A DNA stretch of 64,000 nucleotides from Streptomyces acidiscabies (GCF_020010905.1 NZ_JAGJBY010000002.1:4402001-4466000), one strand, 5' to 3'. Positions 50,743 to 58,727 are shown, counted from the first letter of the stretch. Numbers and translations: made by a program. The notes: a model not told the origin generated them from the sequence alone.

Positions 50743-51852
50743 TCAGGGCTTGAGTTTTTCGACCGCTCGGTCGAACGCCTCCAGGAAGCCCGTCACGTCC
50801 GACTCCGTGAGCTGGCCCATGTTCGCCACGCGGAACACGCCCGGGAGCTGCTCCTGAGTGGCGTAGATGACGTAGCCCTCCGCCTTGATCGTGTCGTGCA
50901 GGTCCGTGTACGCGATGCCGTGCGGGATGTACACGTTCGTGCAGGAGTTCGCGCGGTGCTCCGGGGGGAGCAGGAACTCGCAGCCCCGCTCCGTCAGGCC
51001 CGCGCGGATCAGCTCCGCGAGGTGCAGGTACCGCTTGCCCCGCTCCACCGTGCCCTCCTCGATCGAGCGGTCCAGGGCCACTTCGAACGCGGTCAGTACC
51101 TGGACCGCCGGGGTGAACGCCGGGACTCCCTTGCCCTTCTGCGACGACCAGTTGCTGTACAGGTCCAGGTAGAAGCCGCGTGCGGGTACGTCCTTCAGCT
51201 CCTCGAAACGGTCCCTGCGGCCCGCGACGAAGCTCACGCCGGGGAGGCCCTCCAGGCACTTGTTCGCCGTCGCCACGACCCAGTCGACGTGGTCCTCCAC
51301 CAGGTCGAAGCGTTCTGAGCCCAGGCTGCTGATCGCGTCCACCGCGAGCCGGCGGCCGTGCCTCGCCACGATCTCGCCGATCTCCCGCACGGGGTTCAGC
51401 TGGCCCGTGCTCGTCTCGTGCTGCACGAGTCCGACGTGCGTGAGGCCCGGGTCCTCCGCGAGCGTGCGGTCCAGGGTCTTCAGGTCGATCGGGTTCGTCC
51501 AGCCGAACTCCAGGCGCTGGTGCGGGACGCCGTTCGCGCTCACGATCCGCCACAGGCGCGCGCCGTAGTGGCCGTTGTCCAGGATCAGGATGCGGCCGGT
51601 GGGCGGGACGATCGAGGCGAACGCGGCTTCCAGGGCGGCTGTGCCGGAGCCGGTGAAGATGGCGGCGGTGTGGTCTTCGGGGGTTCCGCCGGATATCTGC
51701 GTGGCCTTGCGGCGGGTACGGGCCAGCAGGGCGAGGGGTTCGGACTCGCGGTGGCACTGGTCGGGGGAGGTCATGCCGGCGCGGACGTCGGGGTGGACGT
51801 TGACGGGGCCGGGGTTGAGGAGGGTTAGTTGGGGGAGGGGGGTGGTGGACAT
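50743..51852 (-). CDS. PhnW-like class V aminotransferase
   Basis: 369 residues, PLP-dependent fold type I, class V. Close in pattern to 2-aminoethylphosphonate:pyruvate transaminase: LLNPGPVNV at residues 11-19, CHRESEP, the PLP Asp in VDAISS (about 172), and the Schiff-base Lys198 in ATANKCLEGLPG, very like the ANKCIQGVPG motif of PhnW. PhnW interconverts 2-aminoethylphosphonate and phosphonoacetaldehyde. With no aldehyde from a decarboxylase here, it may aminate another phosphonate aldehyde, or phosphonopyruvate to phosphonoalanine. Start ATG at 51852, leader strongly G-rich on the opposite strand. Confidence 0.87.
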   Translation of the reverse strand: MSTTPLPQLTLLNPGPVNVHPDVRAGMTSPDQCHRESEPLALLARTRRKATQISGGTPEDHTAAIFTGSGTAALEAAFASIVPPTGRILILDNGHYGARLWRIVSANGVPHQRLEFGWTNPIDLKTLDRTLAEDPGLTHVGLVQHETSTGQLNPVREIGEIVARHGRRLAVDAISSLGSERFDLVEDHVDWVVATANKCLEGLPGVSFVAGRRDRFEELKDVPARGFYLDLYSNWSSQKGKGVPAFTPAVQVLTAFEVALDRSIEEGTVERGKRYLHLAELIRAGLTERGCEFLLPPEHRANSCTNVYIPHGIAYTDLHDTIKAEGYVIYATQEQLPGVFRVANMGQLTESDVTGFLEAFDRAVEKLKP

Positions 51853-52013
51853 GGGGGTGCCTTTCTGGGGGGATGTGGGGGGTGTGGGGGTGAGGGGGTG
51901 AGGGGTGGCTGTGGTGGTGGTTCGGGTGCGGGTTGGTGGGTGGCTGGGGTAGGGGCGTTGGAGCTTGCCCGCGCTGGCGGGGTGCCGCTGCGCCCACCCG
52001 TGCCGCCCCTAGC
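51853..52013. other. G-run-rich leader of the PhnW-like gene
   Basis: A gene-free stretch in which the plus strand carries many runs of three to six G. It is the upstream region of the minus-strand aminotransferase gene, so its mRNA leader would be C-rich. No promoter motif is clear. It passes into the 57-bp tandem array. Confidence 0.5.
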
Positions 52014-52330
52014 GGCACGACTGCCCGCAGCTACGCGGGGCGAGTGGAGAGGGTGCGGGTCCGCTGGGGTGCGGCGCGGCTGGCCGCAGCTGAGTGGGCG
52101 GGGTGGAGTGGGTGCGGGTTTGTGGGGGTGGCGCGGTTGTCCGCAGCTACGCGGGGCGAGTGGAGTGGGTGCGGGTCGGTGGGGGTGGCGCGGTTGTCCG
52201 CAGCTACGCGGGGCGAGTGGAGAGGGTGCGGGTCGGTGGGGGTGGCGCGGTTGTCCGCGGCTGGGTGGGGTGAGTGGGGCGGGTGCGGGTCTGTGGGGTG
52301 GCGCGACTGCCCGCAGCTACGGCAGGGGGG
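52014..52330. repeat. Tandem array of about 5.5 copies of a 57-bp unit
   Basis: Units start at 52014, 52073, 52130, 52187, 52244 and 52300 (lengths 59, 57, 57, 57, 56, then partial). Units three and four are almost identical; the first, second and fifth have diverged, and the sixth is cut short. Most units contain a small stem CCGC-(loop)-GCGG. The array lies between the PhnW-like gene and the stop of the kinase gene (52336). At 57 bp it keeps several reading frames open, creating spurious repetitive ORFs, but none has a start site or codon pattern of a real gene. Confidence 0.88.
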
Positions 52331-52335
52331 TGGGT

Positions 52336-53688
52336 CTACGTGCTTGCGTCTGCCGGGGTTCGGCGGGCGATCAGCGTGTGGGGGAGCGCCGGAGGCCAAG
52401 CGGCGATCGGGTCGAAGAGGTGCGTGAGCGTTGGGGTGTTGGGGTCGCCCCGCATGATCAGGCACTCGCCGCCCCGCCGGGCATGGCTCGTGAGGGCGCG
52501 GAGTTTGCCGTGCATGGCGTCGCTGGTGTCCCAGCTCGCGGACTCCCACACCAGGTCGTGCGCGGTGTCGGGGGCGTCGGGGTCGACGAAGGGGACCACC
52601 TCCGTGCCGGCGGGACCGTCCGCCAGGACCCCGGAGACGTTCGTCAGCGTGACGATCCTGACCCGGCCGAAACCGGCGTCCAGGAGGAGCCCGGGGACGT
52701 GGTCGCTGCCGAGGATGCGCAGGCGTCCGTCCGCCGCGAGGACACAGTCCCCGGAGAGTACGGGTACGGCGTCGACGTCCAGCAGCTTGCGCAGGACCGT
52801 CCGTTCCGCCTCGACCTCCTCACCCGTACCGGCGCCGACGGTTCGGGGGTCGGCGTCACCGACCCGCCCCGCGGGCCGCCGGTCCCAGGCGAGCGCGGCC
52901 ACCTGCAACGGCAGCGCGGCGACCCCGGCGTCCCGCAGGGCACTCACCCAGGCCCACTTCACCGCGAAGGTCGCCCGGGTCAACTCCAGCGCGCTGAACG
53001 GATCATCGGCCCGCAACTCCCGCACGGCCCCGTGCCCGAACGCCCCGCCCCCGGCCACGAACACCACCCGCCCGGGCCGCTCCCGCGCCAACCCGGCGAC
53101 CTGCCGCGCATACCCGGCAAGAGCGGCGGTGTCGATCCCGTCATCGGCCCGCTTGTCGGACACGAGACTCCCCCCGACCTTGAGGACGAGAAGATCGGGT
53201 CCGGCGGAAGAGGACGGGGCGCTGCGGAGCGCCTCGGCTCGGGAGGGCCGGGTCGCACCGGGCGCTTCGGCCGGGCTCGGCCGGGCGGCGGCGGGGGGCG
53301 CGGCCGAGGCGGTTTGGTGTGCGCCGGGCGCCTTGGCTCCGCCGGGGCGAGCCGAGCCGGGAGTCTCGGCCCGGTCGGGGCGGGATACGTCAGGCACCCC
53401 GGGCGAGCCCGATCCGGCGCGGAGTACCTCGGCCGAGGCGGGGCGAGGCGTGCCGGGGGCTGCGGGCGAGCTTCGCCGGGACGCGCCGGGCACCTCGGTC
53501 GAGCTGGAGCCGGAGGTGCCGAACTCGCCGTCCGTGCGGGAGTCGGAGGTGTCGACCCCGCCGGCTGCGCGGGAGCCGGACGTGTCGTGCCGGCCGCCAG
53601 TACCGGAGCCGAACGTGTCGAGCCGACCATCCGCGCCGGAGCCGCTCGCGTACGACGTCCCCTCGCCCCCCACCCGTACCCCGCTCAC
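52336..53688 (-). CDS. FomA / isopentenyl-phosphate-kinase-like kinase with long disordered N-terminus
   Basis: 450 residues from a GTG that overlaps the thymidylate-kinase-like stop (GTGA). Residues about 165-450 form an amino-acid-kinase-fold domain: LVLKVGGSLVSDKR (Lys170), VAGGGAFGHGAVRE (His219, the conserved phosphate-binding His of isopentenyl phosphate kinases and of FomA), LSGDCVL and a C-terminal GTEVVPFVD region. FomA phosphorylates the phosphonate fosfomycin for self-protection, so a phosphonate kinase is a natural role, either resistance or a biosynthetic step. Residues 1-164 are low-complexity Gly/Ser/Thr/Pro/Ala with repeated DTSGS-like units; no good internal ribosome site was found, but a later start cannot be excluded. 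Confidence 0.8.
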   Translation of the reverse strand: MSGVRVGGEGTSYASGSGADGRLDTFGSGTGGRHDTSGSRAAGGVDTSDSRTDGEFGTSGSSSTEVPGASRRSSPAAPGTPRPASAEVLRAGSGSPGVPDVSRPDRAETPGSARPGGAKAPGAHQTASAAPPAAARPSPAEAPGATRPSRAEALRSAPSSSAGPDLLVLKVGGSLVSDKRADDGIDTAALAGYARQVAGLARERPGRVVFVAGGGAFGHGAVRELRADDPFSALELTRATFAVKWAWVSALRDAGVAALPLQVAALAWDRRPAGRVGDADPRTVGAGTGEEVEAERTVLRKLLDVDAVPVLSGDCVLAADGRLRILGSDHVPGLLLDAGFGRVRIVTLTNVSGVLADGPAGTEVVPFVDPDAPDTAHDLVWESASWDTSDAMHGKLRALTSHARRGGECLIMRGDPNTPTLTHLFDPIAAWPPALPHTLIARRTPADAST

Positions 53689-54332
53689 CGCGTCACCTCG
53701 GCAGACGCCGCCGCCAGCCCCGCCGCCTCGCGCACGATCTCCGCGACCTCCTCGACGGGCCGATCCGCGTCCACCGTCCGCCACCCGAACCGTCCCGCCC
53801 AGTCGTCCAACACCCGCTGTACCCGGCCCTGGTGGACGATGAACGACTCGCGGGAGCACAAGGGGTCGCCCCCGCACTCGTACGGCAGGATCTCCTCCCC
53901 CCGCTTCCGCTCCCACGCCGTCTCCGGCGCGATCCGCAGGTAGAGGACCTGGTCGCAGGCAGGTAGCCCGGCGCCCACCGACTCCACCCACGCCCGGTCG
54001 AGGCCGTGCACCACCTCGACCGCCGCGTGCTTCATCCAGTAGCCGTCGAGGAGGGTCACCGTGTCCGGCGAGGGCGCCGGGTCCCGGCCCTGGAGGGCCA
54101 TGCAGGACGACCAGAGGAAGAAGAGGAACCGCGCAGGGTTGGGCATCTCGGCGGCGGCGGTCCGGCCCAACTGGACGTCGGGGCGCAGGAGTCGGGCGGA
54201 CGGATAGTGCTGGGGCTCGGCGACGATGTCCCAGCGGTCGGAGCGCCGTACGGGACCGGCGGAGCCGGCCGTGAGGAGCCGCGTGACGGTGGACTTGCCC
54301 GCACCGTCGGACCCGACGAGGGCGATGAGCAT
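53685..54332 (-). CDS. Thymidylate-kinase-like P-loop kinase
   Basis: 215 residues. Walker A GSDGAGKST at residues 7-15, a mid-protein LLDGYWMKHAA in the place of the TMPK DR-type segment, and a lid-like KRGEEILPYECGG. It is similar in size to thymidylate kinase, but the dTMP-binding signature is not evident, so the acceptor is probably something else; phosphorylation of a phosphonate or nucleotidyl intermediate fits the neighbours. AGGAG precedes the ATG by seven bases, the upstream gene ends 19 bases before, and the FomA-like kinase overlaps its stop. Confidence 0.8.
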   Translation of the reverse strand: MLIALVGSDGAGKSTVTRLLTAGSAGPVRRSDRWDIVAEPQHYPSARLLRPDVQLGRTAAAEMPNPARFLFFLWSSCMALQGRDPAPSPDTVTLLDGYWMKHAAVEVVHGLDRAWVESVGAGLPACDQVLYLRIAPETAWERKRGEEILPYECGGDPLCSRESFIVHQGRVQRVLDDWAGRFGWRTVDADRPVEEVAEIVREAAGLAAASAEVTR

Positions 54333-54351
54333 GGGGGGACTCCTAGGAAGG

Positions 54352-55338
54352 TCAGGCCGTCAGGCGAGCGGTGAGCCCGGGCACGGCGGCCGGCCCGTCG
54401 GCGAACGGCGACGGCGTGGAGCCGGGGAACACGAGGGAGACGAGGCGCGGCACGGCGTCCAGCGCGGGCCACAGCCCGGGCCGGGAGACGAGCGCCTCGG
54501 TGAGCGCCCAGTCCGCGTCGGTGAGGCGCGCGGACAGCAGCGCGACGTCGAGCAGCTTGGCCAGCGGAAGGAACCCGCCGTCCGGCTCCCCGTCCAGCAG
54601 CGCACGGGCAGGCGCACTCAACTGTGCCCACAGGTCGACGAGTTGGTCGACGGGATGCAACTCCCGCGCGGGGGACCCGCAGCGCACGGAACTCCGCGAC
54701 CGCTCCAGCACGTCGGCCATCGGCACCTCGGGCAGCCCGAGCGGCGCCTCGGGCAGGACGGTGCACAAGTCGACGTAGAACTCGGGCACTTCGGGCCGCA
54801 GTCCGGCCTTGCGGTACGGCAGGAACTCCCCGTCGTCCCCGCGCCGGGGCCCGTCGCCGACGCCGTCGTACGGCACGACCCGGTCCCCGTCGACGGCCAA
54901 CTCCCCCTGCACGTACCCGAGTCGGGTGAGCGCCGTATGCGCAGGCCCCGCGTCCCCGGGGTGCAGCGCGAGGTCGAGGTCGCCGATGCGCCGGGCGCCG
55001 GGATCGCCGTACACGCCCTCGGCGAGCATGAACCCCTTGCGGAGCGCGTACCGGACCTGATGGGACGTCAACTCGCGCTGTACGGCGCCGAACTCGTCGG
55101 CGAGGGCGAGGTTGCGGGCACGGTTGGCGACGTACGCGGAGGTCAGCACCCAGGCGTGGGGGAGGGCGCCGGCGCCGCGGTCGAGGTGGTGGCGGTGGAC
55201 GTGCCGGCCGATCAGCGGGAGCAGCTTGTGCCGGGCGGCGGCGTCCAGGAACGCGGCGGGGTCCGGGTCGACGGCGAGGGCGCGGACGCGGTCCGGGTCG
55301 GGGGTGAGGTCGGCCAGCGCGAGCAGCAGCGCGTTCAC
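54352..55338 (-). CDS. Nucleotidyltransferase-family protein (PF14907-like)
   Basis: 328 residues. The central RKGFMLAEGVYGDPGARRIGD segment with the following DLDLAL acidic pair matches the metal-binding core of the uncharacterised NTP_transf_5 family. The rest is helical and poorly conserved. Relatives are common in exopolysaccharide and natural-product clusters but largely unstudied. The GTG start overlaps the Zn-dehydrogenase stop (GTGA), and the thymidylate-kinase-like gene follows at once, so this trio is co-translated. It could transfer a nucleotidyl group to a phosphonate or to a hydroxyl; this is inference only. Confidence 0.75.
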   Translation of the reverse strand: MNALLLALADLTPDPDRVRALAVDPDPAAFLDAAARHKLLPLIGRHVHRHHLDRGAGALPHAWVLTSAYVANRARNLALADEFGAVQRELTSHQVRYALRKGFMLAEGVYGDPGARRIGDLDLALHPGDAGPAHTALTRLGYVQGELAVDGDRVVPYDGVGDGPRRGDDGEFLPYRKAGLRPEVPEFYVDLCTVLPEAPLGLPEVPMADVLERSRSSVRCGSPARELHPVDQLVDLWAQLSAPARALLDGEPDGGFLPLAKLLDVALLSARLTDADWALTEALVSRPGLWPALDAVPRLVSLVFPGSTPSPFADGPAAVPGLTARLTA

Positions 55339-56414
55339 GCGGCGCCCCCGATCCGCAGCATCACCTTGCCGGTGGCCGCCGCCGGGCGGTCGAGCACGGA
55401 CATGGCCTCCTCGATGTCGTCGAGCGGGAAGTGGTGGGTGACCAGCGGGAGCGGGTCGAGGGTGCCGTCCGCGAGCCAGGAGATGACCCGGCGGAAGTCG
55501 TCGGGCACGGACAGCGAGGAGAACAGCACCCGGGCCTCACGCCCGACGAGCGCGTTGAGGTCGGTGAGGACGGGCCCCTCGAAGTAGCTGACGACGACGA
55601 CCGTCCCGCCGGGCCGTACGGCGGCGACGGCCTGGTCGAGGACACCGGGATACCCGGCCGAGACGAACACCACCTCCGGCCGCTCACCGCCGAGTTGACG
55701 GACGATCAGCTCACCGACCTCGGCGGGGGAGGGCGATCCGGTCCGGGCGTCGACGTACCCCGCCGCGCCCGCCGCCTCGGCGAGCCGGGCCTTCGCGGGC
55801 CCGGCGTCCACGCAGACGGCCGCGCCGAACCCGACCCGCCGGGCGGCCAGCAGGCAGCTCAGCCCGATCGTGCCGGACCCGAGGACGGCGACCGTGCGCC
55901 CGGCGCCCGCACCGGCGAGGCGCACCGCGTGCAGCCCGATGGACAGCGGCTCCACCAGCGCGCCCGCGACCGGGTCGGTGCCTGGCGGGAGGCGGTGGGT
56001 CATGTTGCGGCGCAGCAGGACGTACTGGGCGAAGGAGCCCTGCCACCCCTCGTGGCTGAGGTTGCGGCGGTCCGTGCACAGGTGGGGGGAGCCGCGCCGG
56101 CACTCGGCGCAGGTGTCGCAGGGGGAGAACGCCGCCGAGCAGACCAGGTCGCCGGCCGTGAACTCCCCGTCGTCCGCGTCGAGTTCACTGCCCACGCGCG
56201 TCACCTCGCCGCAGAACTCGTGCCCCAGGACGACGGGCGCCACCTTGTAGGGGTGGGTGCCCCGCCAGGCGGCGAGGTCGGAGCCGCAGATGCCGGACGC
56301 GAGGACGCGGACCAGGAGTTCACCGGGGCCGGGCTCGGGCACGTCGAGCCGGGCGTGCGGGTCGAGGACGCGCGGCGCGGTCAGCAGTCCGGCGCGCATG
56401 GTGGGGGTGTTCAT
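55335..56414 (-). CDS. Zinc-dependent medium-chain alcohol dehydrogenase
   Basis: 359 residues. Catalytic zinc ligands in GICGSD and GHEFCGEV, four structural-zinc cysteines (CDTCAECRRGSPHLC), and the cofactor-binding VLGSGTIGLSCLLAA. It belongs to the threonine/sorbitol-dehydrogenase-like branch. It may oxidise a hydroxyl of a phosphonate diol or hydroxy acid made by the downstream enzymes. First gene of the minus-strand series; it faces pepM across a 309-base region with a good -35 element oriented toward it. ATG at 56414 was preferred over an internal ATG 15 bases later. Confidence 0.88.
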   Translation of the reverse strand: MNTPTMRAGLLTAPRVLDPHARLDVPEPGPGELLVRVLASGICGSDLAAWRGTHPYKVAPVVLGHEFCGEVTRVGSELDADDGEFTAGDLVCSAAFSPCDTCAECRRGSPHLCTDRRNLSHEGWQGSFAQYVLLRRNMTHRLPPGTDPVAGALVEPLSIGLHAVRLAGAGAGRTVAVLGSGTIGLSCLLAARRVGFGAAVCVDAGPAKARLAEAAGAAGYVDARTGSPSPAEVGELIVRQLGGERPEVVFVSAGYPGVLDQAVAAVRPGGTVVVVSYFEGPVLTDLNALVGREARVLFSSLSVPDDFRRVISWLADGTLDPLPLVTHHFPLDDIEEAMSVLDRPAAATGKVMLRIGGAA

Positions 56415-56723
56415 ACGGGTTCAGCTCCCGGTGTGGATACGGGTGGCGACACGGAAGAGACGGACTCGATTCGCTGATGCAACGCATCGGTGGGGGGATC
56501 GGGTCGGTGTCGCGCTGAGTTCAATGATCTTGACATGGGGTGACGCCTGTCAATGACGAATGGGCGTTCTTCAGGATTTCCGAAGGCTCTCGCCAACGGC
56601 TGTCGTGACGGTGAAGGATACGGAAGGTGTCTGGAAGGAAGCCGGAAGACAAACTCCGAGCGAAAAATCCGGCATAAATAGTGTGCACATTGCCTTGGTG
56701 AATCGCTGACAGAAGGTGTTCCC
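56415..56723. promoter_or_regulatory. Divergent promoter region of pepM and the ten-gene minus-strand series
   Basis: 309 bases, noticeably less GC-rich than the surroundings. Minus-strand promoter candidate: TTGACA at 56553-56548, an 18-base spacer, then GATCAT at 56529-56524, about 100 bases before the Zn-dehydrogenase start. The -35 is half of an inverted repeat (TTGACA...TGTCAA, 56530-56553). Toward pepM there is an AT-rich CATAAATA (56673-56680) and an 8-bp palindrome TGTGCACA (56682-56689), but no clear -35. The region should control phosphonate production as a whole. Confidence 0.6.
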
Positions 56724-57590
56724 ATGTCCCTGAAGCCCCCCTCAGCCCCCTCTTTCCGGTCCCTCCTGCGGCCCGGCCGGGCCCTGCGGGTGGCCGGCGC
56801 GCACAGCGCGCTCGGCGCCGTCCTCGCGGAGCAGGAGGGGTTCGACGCGATCTGGTCGTCGAGCCTGGAGATCTCGGCGTCCCGCTGCCTCCCGGACGCC
56901 AGCATCCTGACGATGACGGAGTACCTGGAGGCCGCCGCCCACATGCAGAAGGCGCTCGGCATCCCGGTCGTCGCGGACGCCGACACCGGCTACGGCAACA
57001 ACCTCAACGTGGCCCACATGGTCCACGAGTTCGAGGACCGGGGGATCACCGCCGTCGCCATCGAGGACAAGCTCTTCCCGAAGATCAACAGCTTCGCCGA
57101 CGGCGACCAGACCCTCCTGTCGACCGAGGCGTTCGTCGCGAAGATCGAGACCGCCAAGAAGGCCCAGCGCGACGACGAGTTCTTCGTCATCGCCCGCACC
57201 GAGGCGCTCATCAACGGCCTCGGCGTCGACGTCGCGCTGGACCGCGCCCACGCCTACGCCGACGGCGGCGCCGACGCCGTCCTCATCCACTCCAAGAAGA
57301 GCACCAACACCGAGGTCGTCGAGTTCGTCAAGCGCTGGGAGGGCCGCCTCCCGGTGGTCGTCGTCCCGACCACCTACCCGGACTGGAACATCGCCGAGGC
57401 CGAGGCGATGGGCGTCCAGGTGGTGATCTACGCCAACCAGGGCATGCGGGCCACGATCTCCTCCCTGCGGGAGACCTACCGCTCCATCCGCGATGCCGGG
57501 GACACCGTCGCGCTGGAGCCGAAGATCGCCTCCGTGGCCGACATCTTCAGGCTCCAGCGGCTGAAGGAGTGGCAGCAGCTCGGCGCCTGA
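56724..57590 (+). CDS. pepM: Phosphoenolpyruvate phosphomutase
   Basis: 288 residues. Carries the PepM hallmark EDKLFPKINS (EDKxxxxxNS) that separates true PEP mutases from isocitrate-lyase relatives, plus the metal-binding VVADADTGYGN. It rearranges PEP to phosphonopyruvate, forming the C-P bond and committing carbon to phosphonates. ATG is preceded by AGAAGG at seven bases. It is transcribed alone, divergent from the other pathway genes and convergent with a LysR gene. The equilibrium favours PEP, so a strong pull step is needed; the usual phosphonopyruvate decarboxylase is not in the window, leaving the SerA-like reductase or the aminotransferase as candidates. Confidence 0.97.
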   Translation: MSLKPPSAPSFRSLLRPGRALRVAGAHSALGAVLAEQEGFDAIWSSSLEISASRCLPDASILTMTEYLEAAAHMQKALGIPVVADADTGYGNNLNVAHMVHEFEDRGITAVAIEDKLFPKINSFADGDQTLLSTEAFVAKIETAKKAQRDDEFFVIARTEALINGLGVDVALDRAHAYADGGADAVLIHSKKSTNTEVVEFVKRWEGRLPVVVVPTTYPDWNIAEAEAMGVQVVIYANQGMRATISSLRETYRSIRDAGDTVALEPKIASVADIFRLQRLKEWQQLGA

Positions 57591-57604
57591 TCCCCGGGGC
57601 CGTC

Positions 57605-57656
57605 CGGCGTCCGGACAATGCGGAACGGATGTCCGTTCGGGCATATTCGGACGCCG
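57605..57656. terminator. Nested hairpin terminator between pepM and the LysR gene
   Basis: Outer arms CGGCGTCCG (57605-57613) and CGGACGCCG (57648-57656) are perfect complements. Inside is a second perfect hairpin, GAACGGA-TG-TCCGTTC (57623-57638). It sits between convergent stops and can serve both strands. Confidence 0.7.
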
Positions 57657-57659
57657 CGC

Positions 57660-58640
57660 TCAGGCGGCGTGATCGCGCCGGATTTCTTTTGCGGAATTCC
57701 GCAGGTTTTCCGGATCCGGCAATTTATCGAGCGACGGCACCGACTGATTCTTCGCGAGCGTCGCGGTCAGCGCCCGGAAGGTCTGGACGCTCGGACTGTC
57801 GTCGTCACCGCGCCGGGCCAGCACACAGTTTTCCCAGGGTGCGTCGAGTATCGGCACGTACGCCGTTCCCGGCCAGGAGTGATAATGCGTGAACGATTCC
57901 ACTGTGGTGGCCACCCCCGCCCCGCCCGCGACCGAGCGCAGGGCGTCGTACGGCGTACGCACCACCGCGGGCGCGCCCTGCCTGACCGGCGTCCCCCCGC
58001 GCGCGGGCGCGAAGTAGAAGTAGTCGGCGAACTCCCGGGGCACCTCGGTGACCGGCAGGAACGGCTCGTCCAGCACCTCGTCGAGCGAGACCCCCTCGGC
58101 GCGCGCGTCCGCCAGCCGCGAGGTGGCGGGGACGATCGCGACCCGGGACTCGGTCGTCAGCACGTCGCACCGGATCCGGTCGTCCGTGGGCGCCGGCCGG
58201 ATGAAGGCGACGTCCACCGCCCCGTCCAGCAACGCCGACTGGTGCTCCTGGAAGTCGAGTTGGACGACCGTCAGCGGGACGTTCGGGCGCAGGTGCTGGA
58301 AAGCGGACAGCGCGGAGGAGGTCAGCTCCCCCGCGCCGTGACTCATCACCCCCACCCGCAGCCGCCCGGTGCGCGGGCCGCCCGGCTCCGCCAGATCGGC
58401 GAGGTCCTGGCGGGCCGCGTCGAGGGCGCCGAGGAGCTGGCGGGCGTGGCGCAGCAGACGCCGGCCCGCGGGAGTGAGAGAGACGGGTGTGCGGTGGAGT
58501 AACTGCACTCCGAAATCGGCCTCCAACTGCTTGATGTGCAGAGTGACCGACGGCGGGGAGAGGTAGAGCTTCTTGGCGGCCTTGCCGAAATGCGCTTCCT
58601 CTGCGACTGCCACGAAAGAATTCAGGCGTCGAAGATCCAT
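57660..58640 (-). CDS. LysR-type transcriptional regulator
   Basis: 326 residues. An N-terminal winged helix-turn-helix (VAVAEEAHFGKAAKKLYL, then PSVTLHIKQLEADFG) and a periplasmic-binding-like effector domain. LysR proteins usually control the divergent neighbour and themselves, here the MFS gene, and may also act on pepM. The 66 bases upstream hold a perfect 12-bp palindrome. Likely a pathway regulator sensing an intermediate or product; the effector is unknown. Confidence 0.9.
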   Translation of the reverse strand: MDLRRLNSFVAVAEEAHFGKAAKKLYLSPPSVTLHIKQLEADFGVQLLHRTPVSLTPAGRRLLRHARQLLGALDAARQDLADLAEPGGPRTGRLRVGVMSHGAGELTSSALSAFQHLRPNVPLTVVQLDFQEHQSALLDGAVDVAFIRPAPTDDRIRCDVLTTESRVAIVPATSRLADARAEGVSLDEVLDEPFLPVTEVPREFADYFYFAPARGGTPVRQGAPAVVRTPYDALRSVAGGAGVATTVESFTHYHSWPGTAYVPILDAPWENCVLARRGDDDSPSVQTFRALTATLAKNQSVPSLDKLPDPENLRNSAKEIRRDHAA

Positions 58641-58662
58641 GTCCGGGATATTAAAGCTTCAA

Positions 58663-58674
58663 GTTGTATACAAC
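58663..58674. promoter_or_regulatory. 12-bp palindrome GTTGTATACAAC, candidate LysR site
   Basis: Perfect palindrome in the short divergent region between the LysR gene (start 58640) and the MFS gene. The AT-rich core and dyad symmetry, placed about 23 bases from the regulator's start, suit an autoregulatory LysR box. Confidence 0.5.
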
Positions 58675-58727
58675 AAGCAGAACATCGGTGATGGTGCGCT
58701 AAAAAGTTGGAAAGGGCGGTAATAACC

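Noticed and set aside
52014..52330. The tandem array as a CRISPR
   Set aside because: Units abut directly and diverge gradually; there are no unique spacers and no cas genes.
51829..53943. Long plus-strand open frame across the 57-bp array and the FomA-like gene
   Set aside because: Translation is repetitive Gly/Trp/Arg sequence created by the 57-bp period (a multiple of three) and then antisense to a real kinase gene.
57691..57719. Two perfect palindromes (GCGGAATTCCGC and CCGGATCCGG) near the LysR 3' end
   Set aside because: They lie inside the coding sequence and are short; chance and codon use explain them.
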